A program made the translations under genes and the position numbers. Shown here piece after piece: positions 1 to 8,608 of a stretch of DNA of 11,506 nucleotides (positions within the stretch are counted from its first letter, which is position 1; every line of letters begins with the position of its first letter). Source of the stretch: Scatosoma sp045588185 (lineage in GTDB: Bacteria; Bacillota; Clostridia; Christensenellales; Borkfalkiaceae); contig JAZNDR010000072.1 in the NCBI GenBank assembly GCA_045588185.1, positions 1 through 11,506 on the forward strand. The letters run 5' to 3'. The notes under the pieces are model-generated. The model searched no databases and was not told the origin of the DNA. It saw nothing but the letters and a program-made list of their open reading frames with translations.

Positions 1-2
1 AG

Positions 3-3000
3 GAAACTGAAAAGAGCAAGCCCAAAACGGCACCCAAGAAGAAAGCGACGGTTAAGAAAAAAACCGCCGCCGTTAAACCTGCCACCGAAAAGGCAAAGCC
101 TACCGATAAAGCAACGCAAAAGCGCGAGGCAATCGCTAAAATGCGAAAATCGGAGGACACGACGGAAAGGGTGTTAGCCGAACTTTACGACAACGGGGCG
201 GCGGACTACGACGCGGTTTCCGAAATGAAAGACGGGCAAGACCTTTCCACCGTTGACAAGGTGGCGTATTTCGCTACGGGAACGGCAAAGGACTACGTGC
301 GGCAGGGGCTTTATACGGAAAAATCGCTTGCAAAGGCTATCAAGGAATTTGCCGACGATATACGCGCTGGAAAAGACGTGCTGGTGCAAGTGATGGATAG
401 AGCAATCGAACTGGACGGCAAGCAACAGCCGAACTGGTACAAAGAGCAATACCACAAGGCGGTGGAATCTACGCAGGCAACCGAAACCGCAAAGCCGAAA
501 AAGGTAAAAGCCAGCAGTTTGAGCAAGGCGCGCGAAAACTTACTCAAATTTGTTTTGAGAAAAGACAACGGGCGCGAGGCTTTGCGAGGCGCGTTTATAA
601 TTAACGGCAAACAGTATTTATCCGACGGATATTTCGCCGTTGCATACGACGACGCTATGGAGGGGCTTACGCAGGCAAAAGGCGAGCCTATGGCGATACT
701 TGAAAAAATTATCGAGGCGCACAGGACGACGGACGCGGCGCGTTCCGTAAACGTTGATATGGACGCTATTAGAGAGAATTACCCTCCGCGCGGTGCGGAC
801 AGTATGGAATACCTTGCAAAACTGGGGGATTCTTACTTTCAAACGCAACTTATACGAAAGGTAGGCGAAACGCTTAAAAACCCCGTTTTCTATGTTGCCA
901 ATAAAATGCAAAAAGGGGTAAATGCACCTTTTACGGAGGGTATGCTGTATATTAAGGCGGATAACGGCGAGGCGGTAATCCTGCCTATTATGCCCGATAA
1001 AAAAAGAGGCTTGCCGAGTGAAGTTGTGCGCTATACGGCGGACTTTGCAAAGGCAGGCGCAACGGAAACGACCACCGCCCAAACGGGAACGACTGCACCG
1101 AAAAAGAAAACGACGACGAAAAAAACCGCACCAAAAACCAAAGCAACGGAAACGACGACGAAAAAAACCGTCAAAGAAAAGACGATACACGGAAAAACCT
1201 ACAAGGATTTCACGGTGGAAGAATTTAAGGCACTTTCGGCTCCGTTTCGCGGTTATTACCTTGCAAAGAGTAAAAAACCTAACGCTATCGTGTTTGCCCA
1301 GTTAGGCGATTTCTACGAGGTGTTTTTTGACGACGCAAAGACTGTTGCGAACGAATTTGATTTAACCTTAACGGGTAGAGCCGTCAACGGTTATACTGAC
1401 CGTGTGGAAATGGTTGGTTTCCCCGTTAGATTTTTCGACGATTACAAAGCCAAATTAAACGCAAAGGGGCTTGACGTTGTAAAGGTTGATTTAGATGGTA
1501 AAAAGGTGCTTTATGCCGCCAAAACGGACAGCGCAAGCACGGAAACGCAGGAACAAACCGAAAAACCGAAGAAAACCAAGACTGCCACCCAAAAGACAAC
1601 GGAAAGAACGGAAGATTTTGGCGAGAAAATCGGTGGAGCCCGTAAAGACGAATGGAGCAAGCGCGGTTTGCGTTCGTCCGATATTTCGGCAATGAACAAG
1701 CGCGAAGTGGAAAAGCACGTAAAAAAAGAAAACGTGTGGAAACGTCCAAACTGGGTGCAAGCCGTCGCGGACGGTGGCAACAGGGGATTACTCTACGCGC
1801 AAAACGAGATTTACAAGTCTTTGAACACTACGCCGTATATTCGCGGTAAATATAAGGCTACCGACGCGCAAATACAGGAAAATGCAAAACTGTATGCCGA
1901 AGAAATCGCGGAAATCCAATCTATGGCGGAAAAAGCAACAACCGCCGCCGATTTTGCAAAAATGGGCACGGTTTGGCTTGTTGAAAAAGGCTATATCGAA
2001 GTAAACAGCGTGGCTGGGCGTAGTGGTATGGTTTACACCGAAAAATACTATAACAGCCCTGCGCTTTGTGGTTCCAATTTCATTGCCACCGTCAATAAAA
2101 TGGCAACGCGTTTCGATTCGTTGGGCGATATGGCGGCTATGGAGGGCTTTGGGCTTTCTACGGCGGATAAATTGCCGCGTGGTTACGAAATTCGTAGTAG
2201 AATGAATCAATACTATATCGTTAAAGGCTCCTATCGCGTATCGGACTATTTCAAAACGATTGACGAGGCACTCGCCTACGGTAAAGAAAAGTTTGGAACG
2301 GCGGCAACAGCCAAGACTGGCGGAAAGCAACACTATACGCCACCGCAGTTGGCGGATATTCATAGAAACGGGCTTGATTATAGAAAGAGCAAGGACGCGG
2401 TGGGCGACGACTTCCTGCGTGATTTTGGTATTAAAGGCGGCGAATTTGGCAACTGGCTTTCGGAAACGGACAGGGTGGAATCGCTGAACTATGCCTATGA
2501 CGCATTTTGCGACCTTGCGGACGCGCTCGATATTGAGTTGACGGATATAGGCTTAAACGGCACGCTGTCTATCGGCTTTGGCTCGCGTGGGCAGGGCTTG
2601 TCGGGTGCTGTGGCGCATTATGAGCCCGATAGAAAGGTTATAAACCTTACCAAAATGAAAGGGGCAGGCTCGTTGGCGCACGAATGGTGGCACGCGTTTG
2701 AAGATTACATTTCGGGCGACACACACCAAGCCGAAATGACAAGCAATTTCGGGAAACTTCCCCCTAAAACAAGAGAGGCGGCGTATAATCTCGTGAACGC
2801 CATCAACTACCGCGAGGGCACCGTCGAAGAAAATCAACTCGAAGCGACAAAACGCCACGAAAGAAACTTGCGGCATATTGAATCTTTCTTCAAACAGCAC
2901 TTTAAGTTTTTGGAAAGCGAAGTATCGGACACCGAAAGTAAGTATTTTAAGCGTGTGCCTACGGCGGCGGACGTTGAGAGTTATAAACGGTTAAAGGAAA

Positions 3001-6000
3001 CGGCTATTAAGGGCGAGGAGGGCGTATATCAAAAGTTTTTCAGCGAAGAAAAAACTATCGTTGACGAATTAAGCGCGTTACATAAAGAAATCACAAACCG
3101 CGCAATTTCCAAAGAAGATAGACAATACCTTGCACATTTAATCGACCAAATCGGCAAAAAACAAGAAATAAAGGTGCAAAAGCATACGCAATTTTATGAC
3201 GACGCTATCGCAATAAGCAAAACCTATGCGAAAGACGGCGGTTACTGGGATAGCAACTGCGAAATGTTGGCGCGTGCGTTTGCCGCGTATATTACCGACA
3301 AGACCAGCGGCGGAAATGATTACCTTTCGGGGCACTCGGAGGGTGCCGTTCCCGTCGTTGCTGGAAACTCTACGGGAATCGCATATATTATGCCACGTGG
3401 CGAGGAGCGCGCAAGAATAGGAAACGCGTTCGCTGAATTATTCAAGGCGGCGAAAGAGGACGGTTTAATTTCTTCCGCAAAACGGACAAAGCCTACAACG
3501 ACGATAAAATACGCCGTTTCGGAAACTGCCGACCTTAATTCTCAACCAGCAGGCAATAAGAGCCAAAACCTTTCCCCGTTGCAAATGAAACGGGCGGAAT
3601 CGTTTGCGAGAACGCACGTTAAAGGGTATGAGAATTTGACGGCGGCGGAAAAACTGGAAGTAGAGTGGACTATCGCGTCGGGTTGGCGTTATGGCGCGTC
3701 GGAAAGCGATATTTTGAGCCTTGCGAAGATTTCCGCGCAATCGGGCGTGGGCATAGGCTTTGCGGACGTGAAAGCAACTACAAGCGACGGAAAGACCGCT
3801 GACGCGGACGCGGCTTGTTATTCTCGTAGCGGACACCTTACAATCTACCTTAACCCGAAAAGTAAGCGCACGGTGGAAGTGGCAACGCTCCACGAACTTA
3901 CGCACGCTTTGGAGGGAACGGAGGGCTACGCCGAACTGCAAAAGAAAGCGGAAGAATACTACGCAAAGCACCCCGAAGAAAAGGCGGCAATCGACAAAAT
4001 GTACCGCGATTTGTATAAAAACGAACAAGTGCGCTATGCCGACGAAATCCTGCCGTCCGAACTTACGGCGCATTATATCGAAAAAATGCTCGAAAAGCGT
4101 AATGTGCTGGCGCAAATGACGGCGGAAAAGCCAACCCTTATGCAACGCTGTATAAACTGGCTTAAAACGCGCGTTGACAAGTTGCGCGGCGTTGATACGC
4201 AGGCGGCGGACGAGGTGGATATGCTGGCGCGTAAATTCGTTTCTACGTTCAATTTGAACAAAGGGAACGGAACGCAAAAAACAAGATATGCGCTTTCGGG
4301 TAAAAAATCCGTTATTACGCAAGGTATGACCGAGCAGGAACGCTACGAAATACTGAAAGATAAAAAAATCGCATTGACGGCAAAAGCGGACAATGCGAAA
4401 CTGGATAGTATTTTATCGAAACTTGAACGTGATGGAAACAATGTTTCCTATGAAAGCGTAAAAGTGCGCGATAAGATTAAACTGTTTAGAAAAATAGGCG
4501 AAGAATTTGGCATTTTTAAGGAATATAGCAATAAAGATATATCCCTTTCCTTTGAATATTCCAAAGGCTCGCTGGAAGAAAGCGCGTACAAGCAAAAGCG
4601 TAATTTCAACAGTTTTGCAAAAATGCTTACCTGTTTTGACGCGGTTATAGAAAATGCCGTAGGAATTGAGGTGCACAATAGAAACGAGCAGGGTTATAAA
4701 CCCGATATGACACTCAAAGAGGTTTACGTCTTGGCGAGTGCGTTTGAAGATGGTGGCGAAATCGTACCCGTTAAGTTGGAGGTAAAGGAATTTACCGACA
4801 AACAAAATACTCTCTATATCGCAATAGCGTTAGAGAGCATAAAAAAAGACGAAGTCGTCGCGCAAGGGAATACCAATAATGGCGTTACCCAATACCCTCG
4901 TTCGTCTAATATTAGTATATCCGATTTGTTGAGAAATGTCAACCCTTTGGACGAAAATTTTTATAAATATATTCCTAAAATGTTTTTTGAGGGCGAAAAT
5001 ACCCCTAAAAAGCGTTATGCGCTCCCTGTTGCGGACAGCGACGGTAGGGCACTTTCCGCCGCCCAGCAGGACTATTTCAAAGACAGCAAGGCTGTTGATG
5101 GAAAAGGGCGGTTATTACCCCTTTATCACGGAACGAATAACACCGAATTTACCGTTTTTGACGAGGCGAAAATCGGCGCAAGTACGAGAAATGAGGGTAT
5201 TTTCGGTAAAGGGTTTTATTTTACAAATAGCCAAAATTACGCAAGCTATTACAACCGCAAAGACAATAACCTTGCAAAAGATGGAAGTGGCAGGGTTTTG
5301 AGCGTCTATCTTAACTTGAAAAACCCGTTTATGTGGAATACCATCAAAACGGAGCAAGACGTGCAAGCACTCGCGGAAAGGTTGGGTTTGCCGAAAGGAA
5401 CGATAACCTACAATCGCACGCAATCCGAATTGCACGCAATAACGGATAATGCGAAAATTAGGCTGTTCACGGACGCTTTGAAAAAAGCGGGCTACGACGG
5501 TGCAATTTATACCTATCCGCAGTCCAGCGAAGAAAAACGGCATAATCGGTTTACGTCGGAATACGTTGCGTTTTACCCCGAACAAATCAAACTGACGACC
5601 AACACCAACCCGACGGAAAACACCGATATTCGCTACGCGCTTAAAGGCTCCGATAAGGTTATGACCGAATTACCCGACGAAAGGGTAACGGTTAAGGACG
5701 TTTTGCGCGGCAGGGCAACCAAAGCGCAACTGGCAACGCAGGTAAAAGGCGGTTTGTCGGAGCAATCGGAGGCGGTTAAGGTGCTTATGACGAACGCGCA
5801 AGCGGCGTTGGAGCGTGTTTTAACCGAAAACGGCATAGCGGACGCAACCGCAAGAACAAACTATATTCGTGCCGGTAAATACGCGGCGCATAACGCGATT
5901 GAAACGCAGGGCGGACAGTACAGCCTTGACGGGGAAACGCGCGTCGGCGATTCGCTCGGTAGAATTATGCAACCGATATACAAGGCAAACGAGAAAGACG

Positions 6001-8573
6001 GCAAAACCTACGCCGATTTTGAGTTGTACCTGTTGCACCATCATAACATTGACCGTATGGCAGTTGGCAAGCCTGTATTTCACGACAACAATACGCCCGT
6101 AGCGGAGCAGGTAACGGCGGCGGACAGTCAAGCGGCTATCGCTGAACTTGACAAAGAATATCCCCAATTTAGAAAGATTGCGGAAAAGATTTGGAAGTTT
6201 AACGACAACAACCTGCAATTATCCGTTGACAGCGGTATGTATTCGCAAGAGTATGCCGATAACCTGCGCGAAATGTACCCCCACTATGTACCGACTCCCC
6301 GCGAAGAATACGCAACGAGAGCCGCCGCCCTTATGGGTAAAAATAGTGTGTGGGTAAACAACGCGAAGAAAGCGGCGAAAGGCTCGTCGGCAAGGATATT
6401 GCCTATTGACGATATGATGGCGGCGCAAACGATACAAAAAACTACGTCGGCGCGTATCAATAGCCTGCTTGTGGAAATGCTTGAAAGAGGCGACCACGAC
6501 GAATTTAAGGTTATTGCGACGGAGGACGCGGAAATTGAAATCGACAGCGAAACGGAGGTAACAACCTACGAAGATAAAAAGAAGAATACCCATCAAGTAA
6601 CATTCTACCACAACGGCAAGAAAGTAACGGCGCAAGTGTCGCGGTTGGTATTCAAGGGAATTGAGGCGTTCCGTGCCTCGTCGGATATGTCGGATAACGT
6701 TGCGCTTAACGCGGTTGCGAAAGTAAACTCTACTTTCAAGAAACTGGTAACCTCGTTAAACCCGTTTTTCTCGTTCTTCAAAAACCCTATACGAGATATG
6801 CAGGACGCGCTTTTATACACGCGGTATTCGCATAGGGAATACTTGAAAAACTACAACCGCGCTCGGCAGGAAATCGCTCACAACGGGCATTACTGGCAAG
6901 AGGCGAAAGCGGCAGGTATTACCGCCGCCAGCGTGTACGATTATCAAAAGGGTATTGAGTACAAGCAAAACGGCGCAGGCGCAAAAGTAAAGCGTTTTTG
7001 GGGTAAACTGGAAAGCGCGTCAAATGCGATTGAAATGGCTCCCCGTATGGCGGAATACATAAGCGCAAGAGAGGCAGGGCTTTCCGTACAAGAGGCGTTA
7101 TTACAGGCGCAAGACGTAACCACGAATTTCGGCAGGGGCGGTACCTTTGCAAAGAAACTTAATTCAACGGTTATACCGTTCCTTAATCCTGCTATACAAG
7201 GCTTTTCAAAAATGTGGCGTTCCTATACGGGCGAAAATGGCAAGAAAGCGTGGGTAAATCTTATTATCCGCAGTCTTATTCTCGGTATAGGCGCAACGGC
7301 GTTAAACGACCTTTTGAACGGTGACGACGAGGAATACGAAAACCTTTCCGATTACGTCAAAGAGCAAAACTATGTAATTGCGCTTGGCGGTGGCGATTTC
7401 CTTAAAATCCCGAAAGGGCGCGTAATAGGCGTGTTTGGCAACGCGTTCCTGCGCGGAAAGCGTTATGCACAAGGCGAAACGGACGCGTGGGAGGGGTATT
7501 TCGGTAGCGTTATATCGTCGGTTACGCCCGTTGAAAACTTCACGAGGACGATATTTAGCCCGATAACGGACGCGCAAACAAATACGACGTGGTACGGCGG
7601 TGCGATTGAAAGCCAAAAGTGGAATGATACGGAGCCGAAAAATCGTTACGACGAATCAACGAGCAAAATTGCGATTTGGCTGGGTAGTGTATTCAACTAC
7701 TCGCCCCTTAAAATCGACTACCTGCTCGAACAATACACGGGTATCGTCGGGGATTTGGTGTTGCCTGCAACGTCAACGCAAGCGGAAAGTGGTATTATTA
7801 CCCAAAATATGCTTGTGAACTCTACGACGAATAGCAAGTGGAGCACGAAATTCTATTCCACGCTGGAAGATTACACCTACAAAAAGACCGCTGGCGATTT
7901 GCAAGCAAAAGGCGCGGTTAGATACCTCAACAGTATAAACAGCACCGTAAGCGATATGTATAACCAAAAGCGGACGATACAGGCGGATAAAACGCTTTCC
8001 AACGACGAAAAACTCACGCAAACAAAGATTATCCAAGCGGCGATAAATACTTTAATGCAAGAGGCGATAGGGAACGCGGAATATATCTACGGCGAAATGG
8101 GCAAGTATAACCTTGCGGACGACGACGTTTTCGACCAAGCGTATTTGGATTCCATAAGCGTTGTGATGGGCGAGGAATACGCCTTAAAATCCTACAACAA
8201 GGACGTGTACGAAAAAGCCACGAAAATCAATAAGTTAGGCATTGATTATGCCACGTACTATGATTTCTATTTCGGGGTAAAAAATATCACTTCCGACAAA
8301 AAAGCCGACGGCTCAACCGTTGCAGGCTCCAAAAAGGCGAAAGTGATAAACTACGTAATGGCGCAAAACCTTTCTACGGCACAAAAGTTGGTTTTGATTA
8401 TGGCGCAAGGCTATTCGATAGCCGACGGCGACGTGAAAGGATTAACGGCAAAGCAGGCAAAAACGACGGTGGCGAAGTATATAACCTCACTCAACTTAAC
8501 GAGAGAGGAAAAGACGGAACTGGCGGAAATGCTGGGCTTTACCGTGAAAAACGGCAAAATCTATTTTAACTAA
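3..8573 (+). CDS. Giant polyvalent phage protein, 5' partial (MutS-I / zincins / LPD3 / ART / LPD38)
   Basis: The frame is open from the window edge, so the N-terminus lies outside; the Met at 141 has no convincing ribosome binding site and is taken as internal. Residue numbers in this annotation count that Met as 1, ending at 2810. Order seen: K/A/P-rich tail, an unrecognised region (about 1-308), Thr/Lys linker (308-350), MutS domain-I-like module (358-460), second linker, unrecognised region (490-725), LPD1-type zincin (725-1110), second zincin (about 1150-1375), LPD3-like module (1385-1620), ADP-ribosyltransferase (1630-1830) and a long LPD38-like C-terminal region. Giant multidomain proteins of this kind (polyvalent proteins, described by the Aravind group) are known in phages and conjugative elements and are thought to enter the cell with the DNA. 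The position just upstream of scaffold and capsid genes fits a virion-packaged, ejected protein. That role is inferred. No signal peptide is visible in the part present. Confidence 0.85.
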   Translation, partial: ETEKSKPKTAPKKKATVKKKTAAVKPATEKAKPTDKATQKREAIAKMRKSEDTTERVLAELYDNGAADYDAVSEMKDGQDLSTVDKVAYFATGTAKDYVRQGLYTEKSLAKAIKEFADDIRAGKDVLVQVMDRAIELDGKQQPNWYKEQYHKAVESTQATETAKPKKVKASSLSKARENLLKFVLRKDNGREALRGAFIINGKQYLSDGYFAVAYDDAMEGLTQAKGEPMAILEKIIEAHRTTDAARSVNVDMDAIRENYPPRGADSMEYLAKLGDSYFQTQLIRKVGETLKNPVFYVANKMQKGVNAPFTEGMLYIKADNGEAVILPIMPDKKRGLPSEVVRYTADFAKAGATETTTAQTGTTAPKKKTTTKKTAPKTKATETTTKKTVKEKTIHGKTYKDFTVEEFKALSAPFRGYYLAKSKKPNAIVFAQLGDFYEVFFDDAKTVANEFDLTLTGRAVNGYTDRVEMVGFPVRFFDDYKAKLNAKGLDVVKVDLDGKKVLYAAKTDSASTETQEQTEKPKKTKTATQKTTERTEDFGEKIGGARKDEWSKRGLRSSDISAMNKREVEKHVKKENVWKRPNWVQAVADGGNRGLLYAQNEIYKSLNTTPYIRGKYKATDAQIQENAKLYAEEIAEIQSMAEKATTAADFAKMGTVWLVEKGYIEVNSVAGRSGMVYTEKYYNSPALCGSNFIATVNKMATRFDSLGDMAAMEGFGLSTADKLPRGYEIRSRMNQYYIVKGSYRVSDYFKTIDEALAYGKEKFGTAATAKTGGKQHYTPPQLADIHRNGLDYRKSKDAVGDDFLRDFGIKGGEFGNWLSETDRVESLNYAYDAFCDLADALDIELTDIGLNGTLSIGFGSRGQGLSGAVAHYEPDRKVINLTKMKGAGSLAHEWWHAFEDYISGDTHQAEMTSNFGKLPPKTREAAYNLVNAINYREGTVEENQLEATKRHERNLRHIESFFKQHFKFLESEVSDTESKYFKRVPTAADVESYKRLKETAIKGEEGVYQKFFSEEKTIVDELSALHKEITNRAISKEDRQYLAHLIDQIGKKQEIKVQKHTQFYDDAIAISKTYAKDGGYWDSNCEMLARAFAAYITDKTSGGNDYLSGHSEGAVPVVAGNSTGIAYIMPRGEERARIGNAFAELFKAAKEDGLISSAKRTKPTTTIKYAVSETADLNSQPAGNKSQNLSPLQMKRAESFARTHVKGYENLTAAEKLEVEWTIASGWRYGASESDILSLAKISAQSGVGIGFADVKATTSDGKTADADAACYSRSGHLTIYLNPKSKRTVEVATLHELTHALEGTEGYAELQKKAEEYYAKHPEEKAAIDKMYRDLYKNEQVRYADEILPSELTAHYIEKMLEKRNVLAQMTAEKPTLMQRCINWLKTRVDKLRGVDTQAADEVDMLARKFVSTFNLNKGNGTQKTRYALSGKKSVITQGMTEQERYEILKDKKIALTAKADNAKLDSILSKLERDGNNVSYESVKVRDKIKLFRKIGEEFGIFKEYSNKDISLSFEYSKGSLEESAYKQKRNFNSFAKMLTCFDAVIENAVGIEVHNRNEQGYKPDMTLKEVYVLASAFEDGGEIVPVKLEVKEFTDKQNTLYIAIALESIKKDEVVAQGNTNNGVTQYPRSSNISISDLLRNVNPLDENFYKYIPKMFFEGENTPKKRYALPVADSDGRALSAAQQDYFKDSKAVDGKGRLLPLYHGTNNTEFTVFDEAKIGASTRNEGIFGKGFYFTNSQNYASYYNRKDNNLAKDGSGRVLSVYLNLKNPFMWNTIKTEQDVQALAERLGLPKGTITYNRTQSELHAITDNAKIRLFTDALKKAGYDGAIYTYPQSSEEKRHNRFTSEYVAFYPEQIKLTTNTNPTENTDIRYALKGSDKVMTELPDERVTVKDVLRGRATKAQLATQVKGGLSEQSEAVKVLMTNAQAALERVLTENGIADATARTNYIRAGKYAAHNAIETQGGQYSLDGETRVGDSLGRIMQPIYKANEKDGKTYADFELYLLHHHNIDRMAVGKPVFHDNNTPVAEQVTAADSQAAIAELDKEYPQFRKIAEKIWKFNDNNLQLSVDSGMYSQEYADNLREMYPHYVPTPREEYATRAAALMGKNSVWVNNAKKAAKGSSARILPIDDMMAAQTIQKTTSARINSLLVEMLERGDHDEFKVIATEDAEIEIDSETEVTTYEDKKKNTHQVTFYHNGKKVTAQVSRLVFKGIEAFRASSDMSDNVALNAVAKVNSTFKKLVTSLNPFFSFFKNPIRDMQDALLYTRYSHREYLKNYNRARQEIAHNGHYWQEAKAAGITAASVYDYQKGIEYKQNGAGAKVKRFWGKLESASNAIEMAPRMAEYISAREAGLSVQEALLQAQDVTTNFGRGGTFAKKLNSTVIPFLNPAIQGFSKMWRSYTGENGKKAWVNLIIRSLILGIGATALNDLLNGDDEEYENLSDYVKEQNYVIALGGGDFLKIPKGRVIGVFGNAFLRGKRYAQGETDAWEGYFGSVISSVTPVENFTRTIFSPITDAQTNTTWYGGAIESQKWNDTEPKNRYDESTSKIAIWLGSVFNYSPLKIDYLLEQYTGIVGDLVLPATSTQAESGIITQNMLVNSTTNSKWSTKFYSTLEDYTYKKTAGDLQAKGAVRYLNSINSTVSDMYNQKRTIQADKTLSNDEKLTQTKIIQAAINTLMQEAIGNAEYIYGEMGKYNLADDDVFDQAYLDSISVVMGEEYALKSYNKDVYEKATKINKLGIDYATYYDFYFGVKNITSDKKADGSTVAGSKKAKVINYVMAQNLSTAQKLVLIMAQGYSIADGDVKGLTAKQAKTTVAKYITSLNLTREEKTELAEMLGFTVKNGKIYFN
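1109..1170 (+). repeat. In-gene direct repeat encoding the Thr/Lys linker
   Basis: A 20-nt segment occurs identically at 1109-1128 and 1151-1170, a 42-nt (14-codon) period. It encodes the repeated T-T-T-K-K-T stretch of the first basic linker before the MutS-like module. Similar K/T/P-rich stretches occur at about 3-140 and 1520-1610. They look like flexible basic spacers and could also bind DNA, which is inferred. Confidence 0.8.
1215..1520 (+). other. MutS domain-I-like (mismatch-recognition) module within the polyvalent protein
   Basis: Residues about 358-460 closely resemble the N-terminal mismatch-binding domain of MutS: a 'PFRGYYLAKS' start, hydrophobic strand, then GDFYEVFFDDA (G389 to about residue 399), 'DLTLTGR' and 'VEMVGFPVRFFDDY'. 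In E. coli MutS the equivalent Phe-x-Glu (F36/E38) stacks on and contacts the mismatched base; both residues are kept here as F391 and E393. No MutS connector, lever, clamp or Walker-type ATPase domain follows, so it cannot be a complete repair protein. Thr/Lys-rich linkers flank it. A role in binding distorted or mismatched DNA is inferred. Confidence 0.8.
2307..3465 (+). other. LPD1-type zincin module within the polyvalent protein
   Basis: The segment 'FGIKGGEFGNWL...LNYAYDAFCDLADAL' followed by 'GFGSRGQG', 'AHYEP', 'VINLTKMKGAGSLAHEWWHAFEDY' matches my memory of the large polyvalent protein-associated domain 1 (LPD1). It carries a zincin-type metal site: H847-E848-W-W-H851, with E1041 in 'CEMLARAFAAY' as the likely third ligand. 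It ends with a 'GEERARIGNAFAELF' helix. If active it would be a metallopeptidase; all three predicted ligands and the catalytic Glu are present. The substrate is unknown. Confidence 0.75.
3580..4270 (+). other. Second zincin (HELTH) module within the polyvalent protein
   Basis: Residues about 1150-1375. 'GHLTIYLNPKSKRTVEVATLHELTHALEG' supplies a beta strand and then H1251-E1252-L-T-H1255, a classic HExxH metal-binding helix. E1307 in 'LPSELTAHYIEKM' is a plausible third ligand, as in gluzincin-like phage and toxin peptidases. It is bounded by a KYAV motif before (residue 1123) and an RYAL motif after (1382). The metallopeptidase call rests on the motif; a self-processing or host-targeting role is inference. 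Confidence 0.6.
4295..5010 (+). other. LPD3-like module within the polyvalent protein
   Basis: Residues about 1385-1620 contain 'FEYSKGSLEESAYKQ', 'FDAVIENAVGIEVHN', 'VYVLASAFEDGGEIVPVKLEVKEF', 'LYIAIALESIKKDEVV' and 'NPLDENFYKYIPKMF'. This succession matches my recollection of LPD3, a polyvalent-protein-associated domain of unknown or nuclease-like function. The family name is from memory and moderately sure. It is cleanly delimited by RYAL motifs on both sides (residues 1382 and 1625). Confidence 0.5.
5025..5630 (+). other. ADP-ribosyltransferase module within the polyvalent protein
   Basis: Residues about 1630-1830. 'LYHGTNNTEFTVFDEAKIG' begins an H-Y-E-type ADP-ribosyltransferase fold: H1663 in YHGT (NAD binding), Y1693 in 'GKGFYFTNS', and E1807 in 'SEYVAFYPEQIK' as the catalytic Glu. 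The segments 'VYLNLKNPF' and 'LKKAGYDGAIY' are also typical of this family in mobile elements (ART-PolyVal type). With the triad intact, NAD-dependent modification of a host protein or nucleic acid is likely. The target cannot be read from sequence. Confidence 0.78.
5640..8573 (+). other. LPD38-like C-terminal region with a hydrophobic segment
   Basis: Residues about 1834-2810. The core 'LNPFFSFFKNPIRDMQDALLYTRYS' (from L2206), 'ESASNAIEMAPRMAEYISAREAG', 'DVTTNFGRGG' and 'VIPFLNPAIQGFSKMWRS' matches LPD38 as I remember it, a domain of phage internal and polyvalent proteins. A hydrophobic stretch at about 2373-2394 ('LIIRSLILGIGATAL') could be a membrane helix. Downstream sequence is mostly helical and lacks catalytic motifs I recognise. 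A structural role in packaging the protein in the capsid or passing the membrane during DNA entry is inferred. Confidence 0.6.
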
Positions 8574-8576
8574 CAA

Positions 8577-8604
8577 AAACAGGCACCTTTCGGGGTGCCT
8601 GTTT
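8577..8604. terminator. Bidirectional intrinsic terminator between convergent genes
   Basis: An 11-bp perfect stem (AAACAGGCACC / GGTGCCTGTTT) with a 6-nt loop starts 3 nt after the polyvalent gene stop and ends 4 nt before the lipoprotein stop. The minus strand continues with five T's after the stem (T-tract at 8575-8579), and the + strand arm ends in TTT followed by a T-rich stretch. It serves both convergent genes. Confidence 0.85.
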
Positions 8605-8608
8605 ACGT

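Noticed and set aside
141..143. ATG at 141 as the start of the giant protein
   Set aside because: The frame is open to the window edge in the same Lys/Ala-rich style as the later linkers, and no good ribosome binding site precedes this ATG.
3465..4322. 285-aa open frame on the minus strand, and similar long minus-strand frames at 618-1190 and 1788-2363
   Set aside because: They lie wholly inside the strongly supported polyvalent gene, have Arg/Phe/Cys-rich compositions typical of antisense frames, and show no ribosome binding site or recognisable domain.
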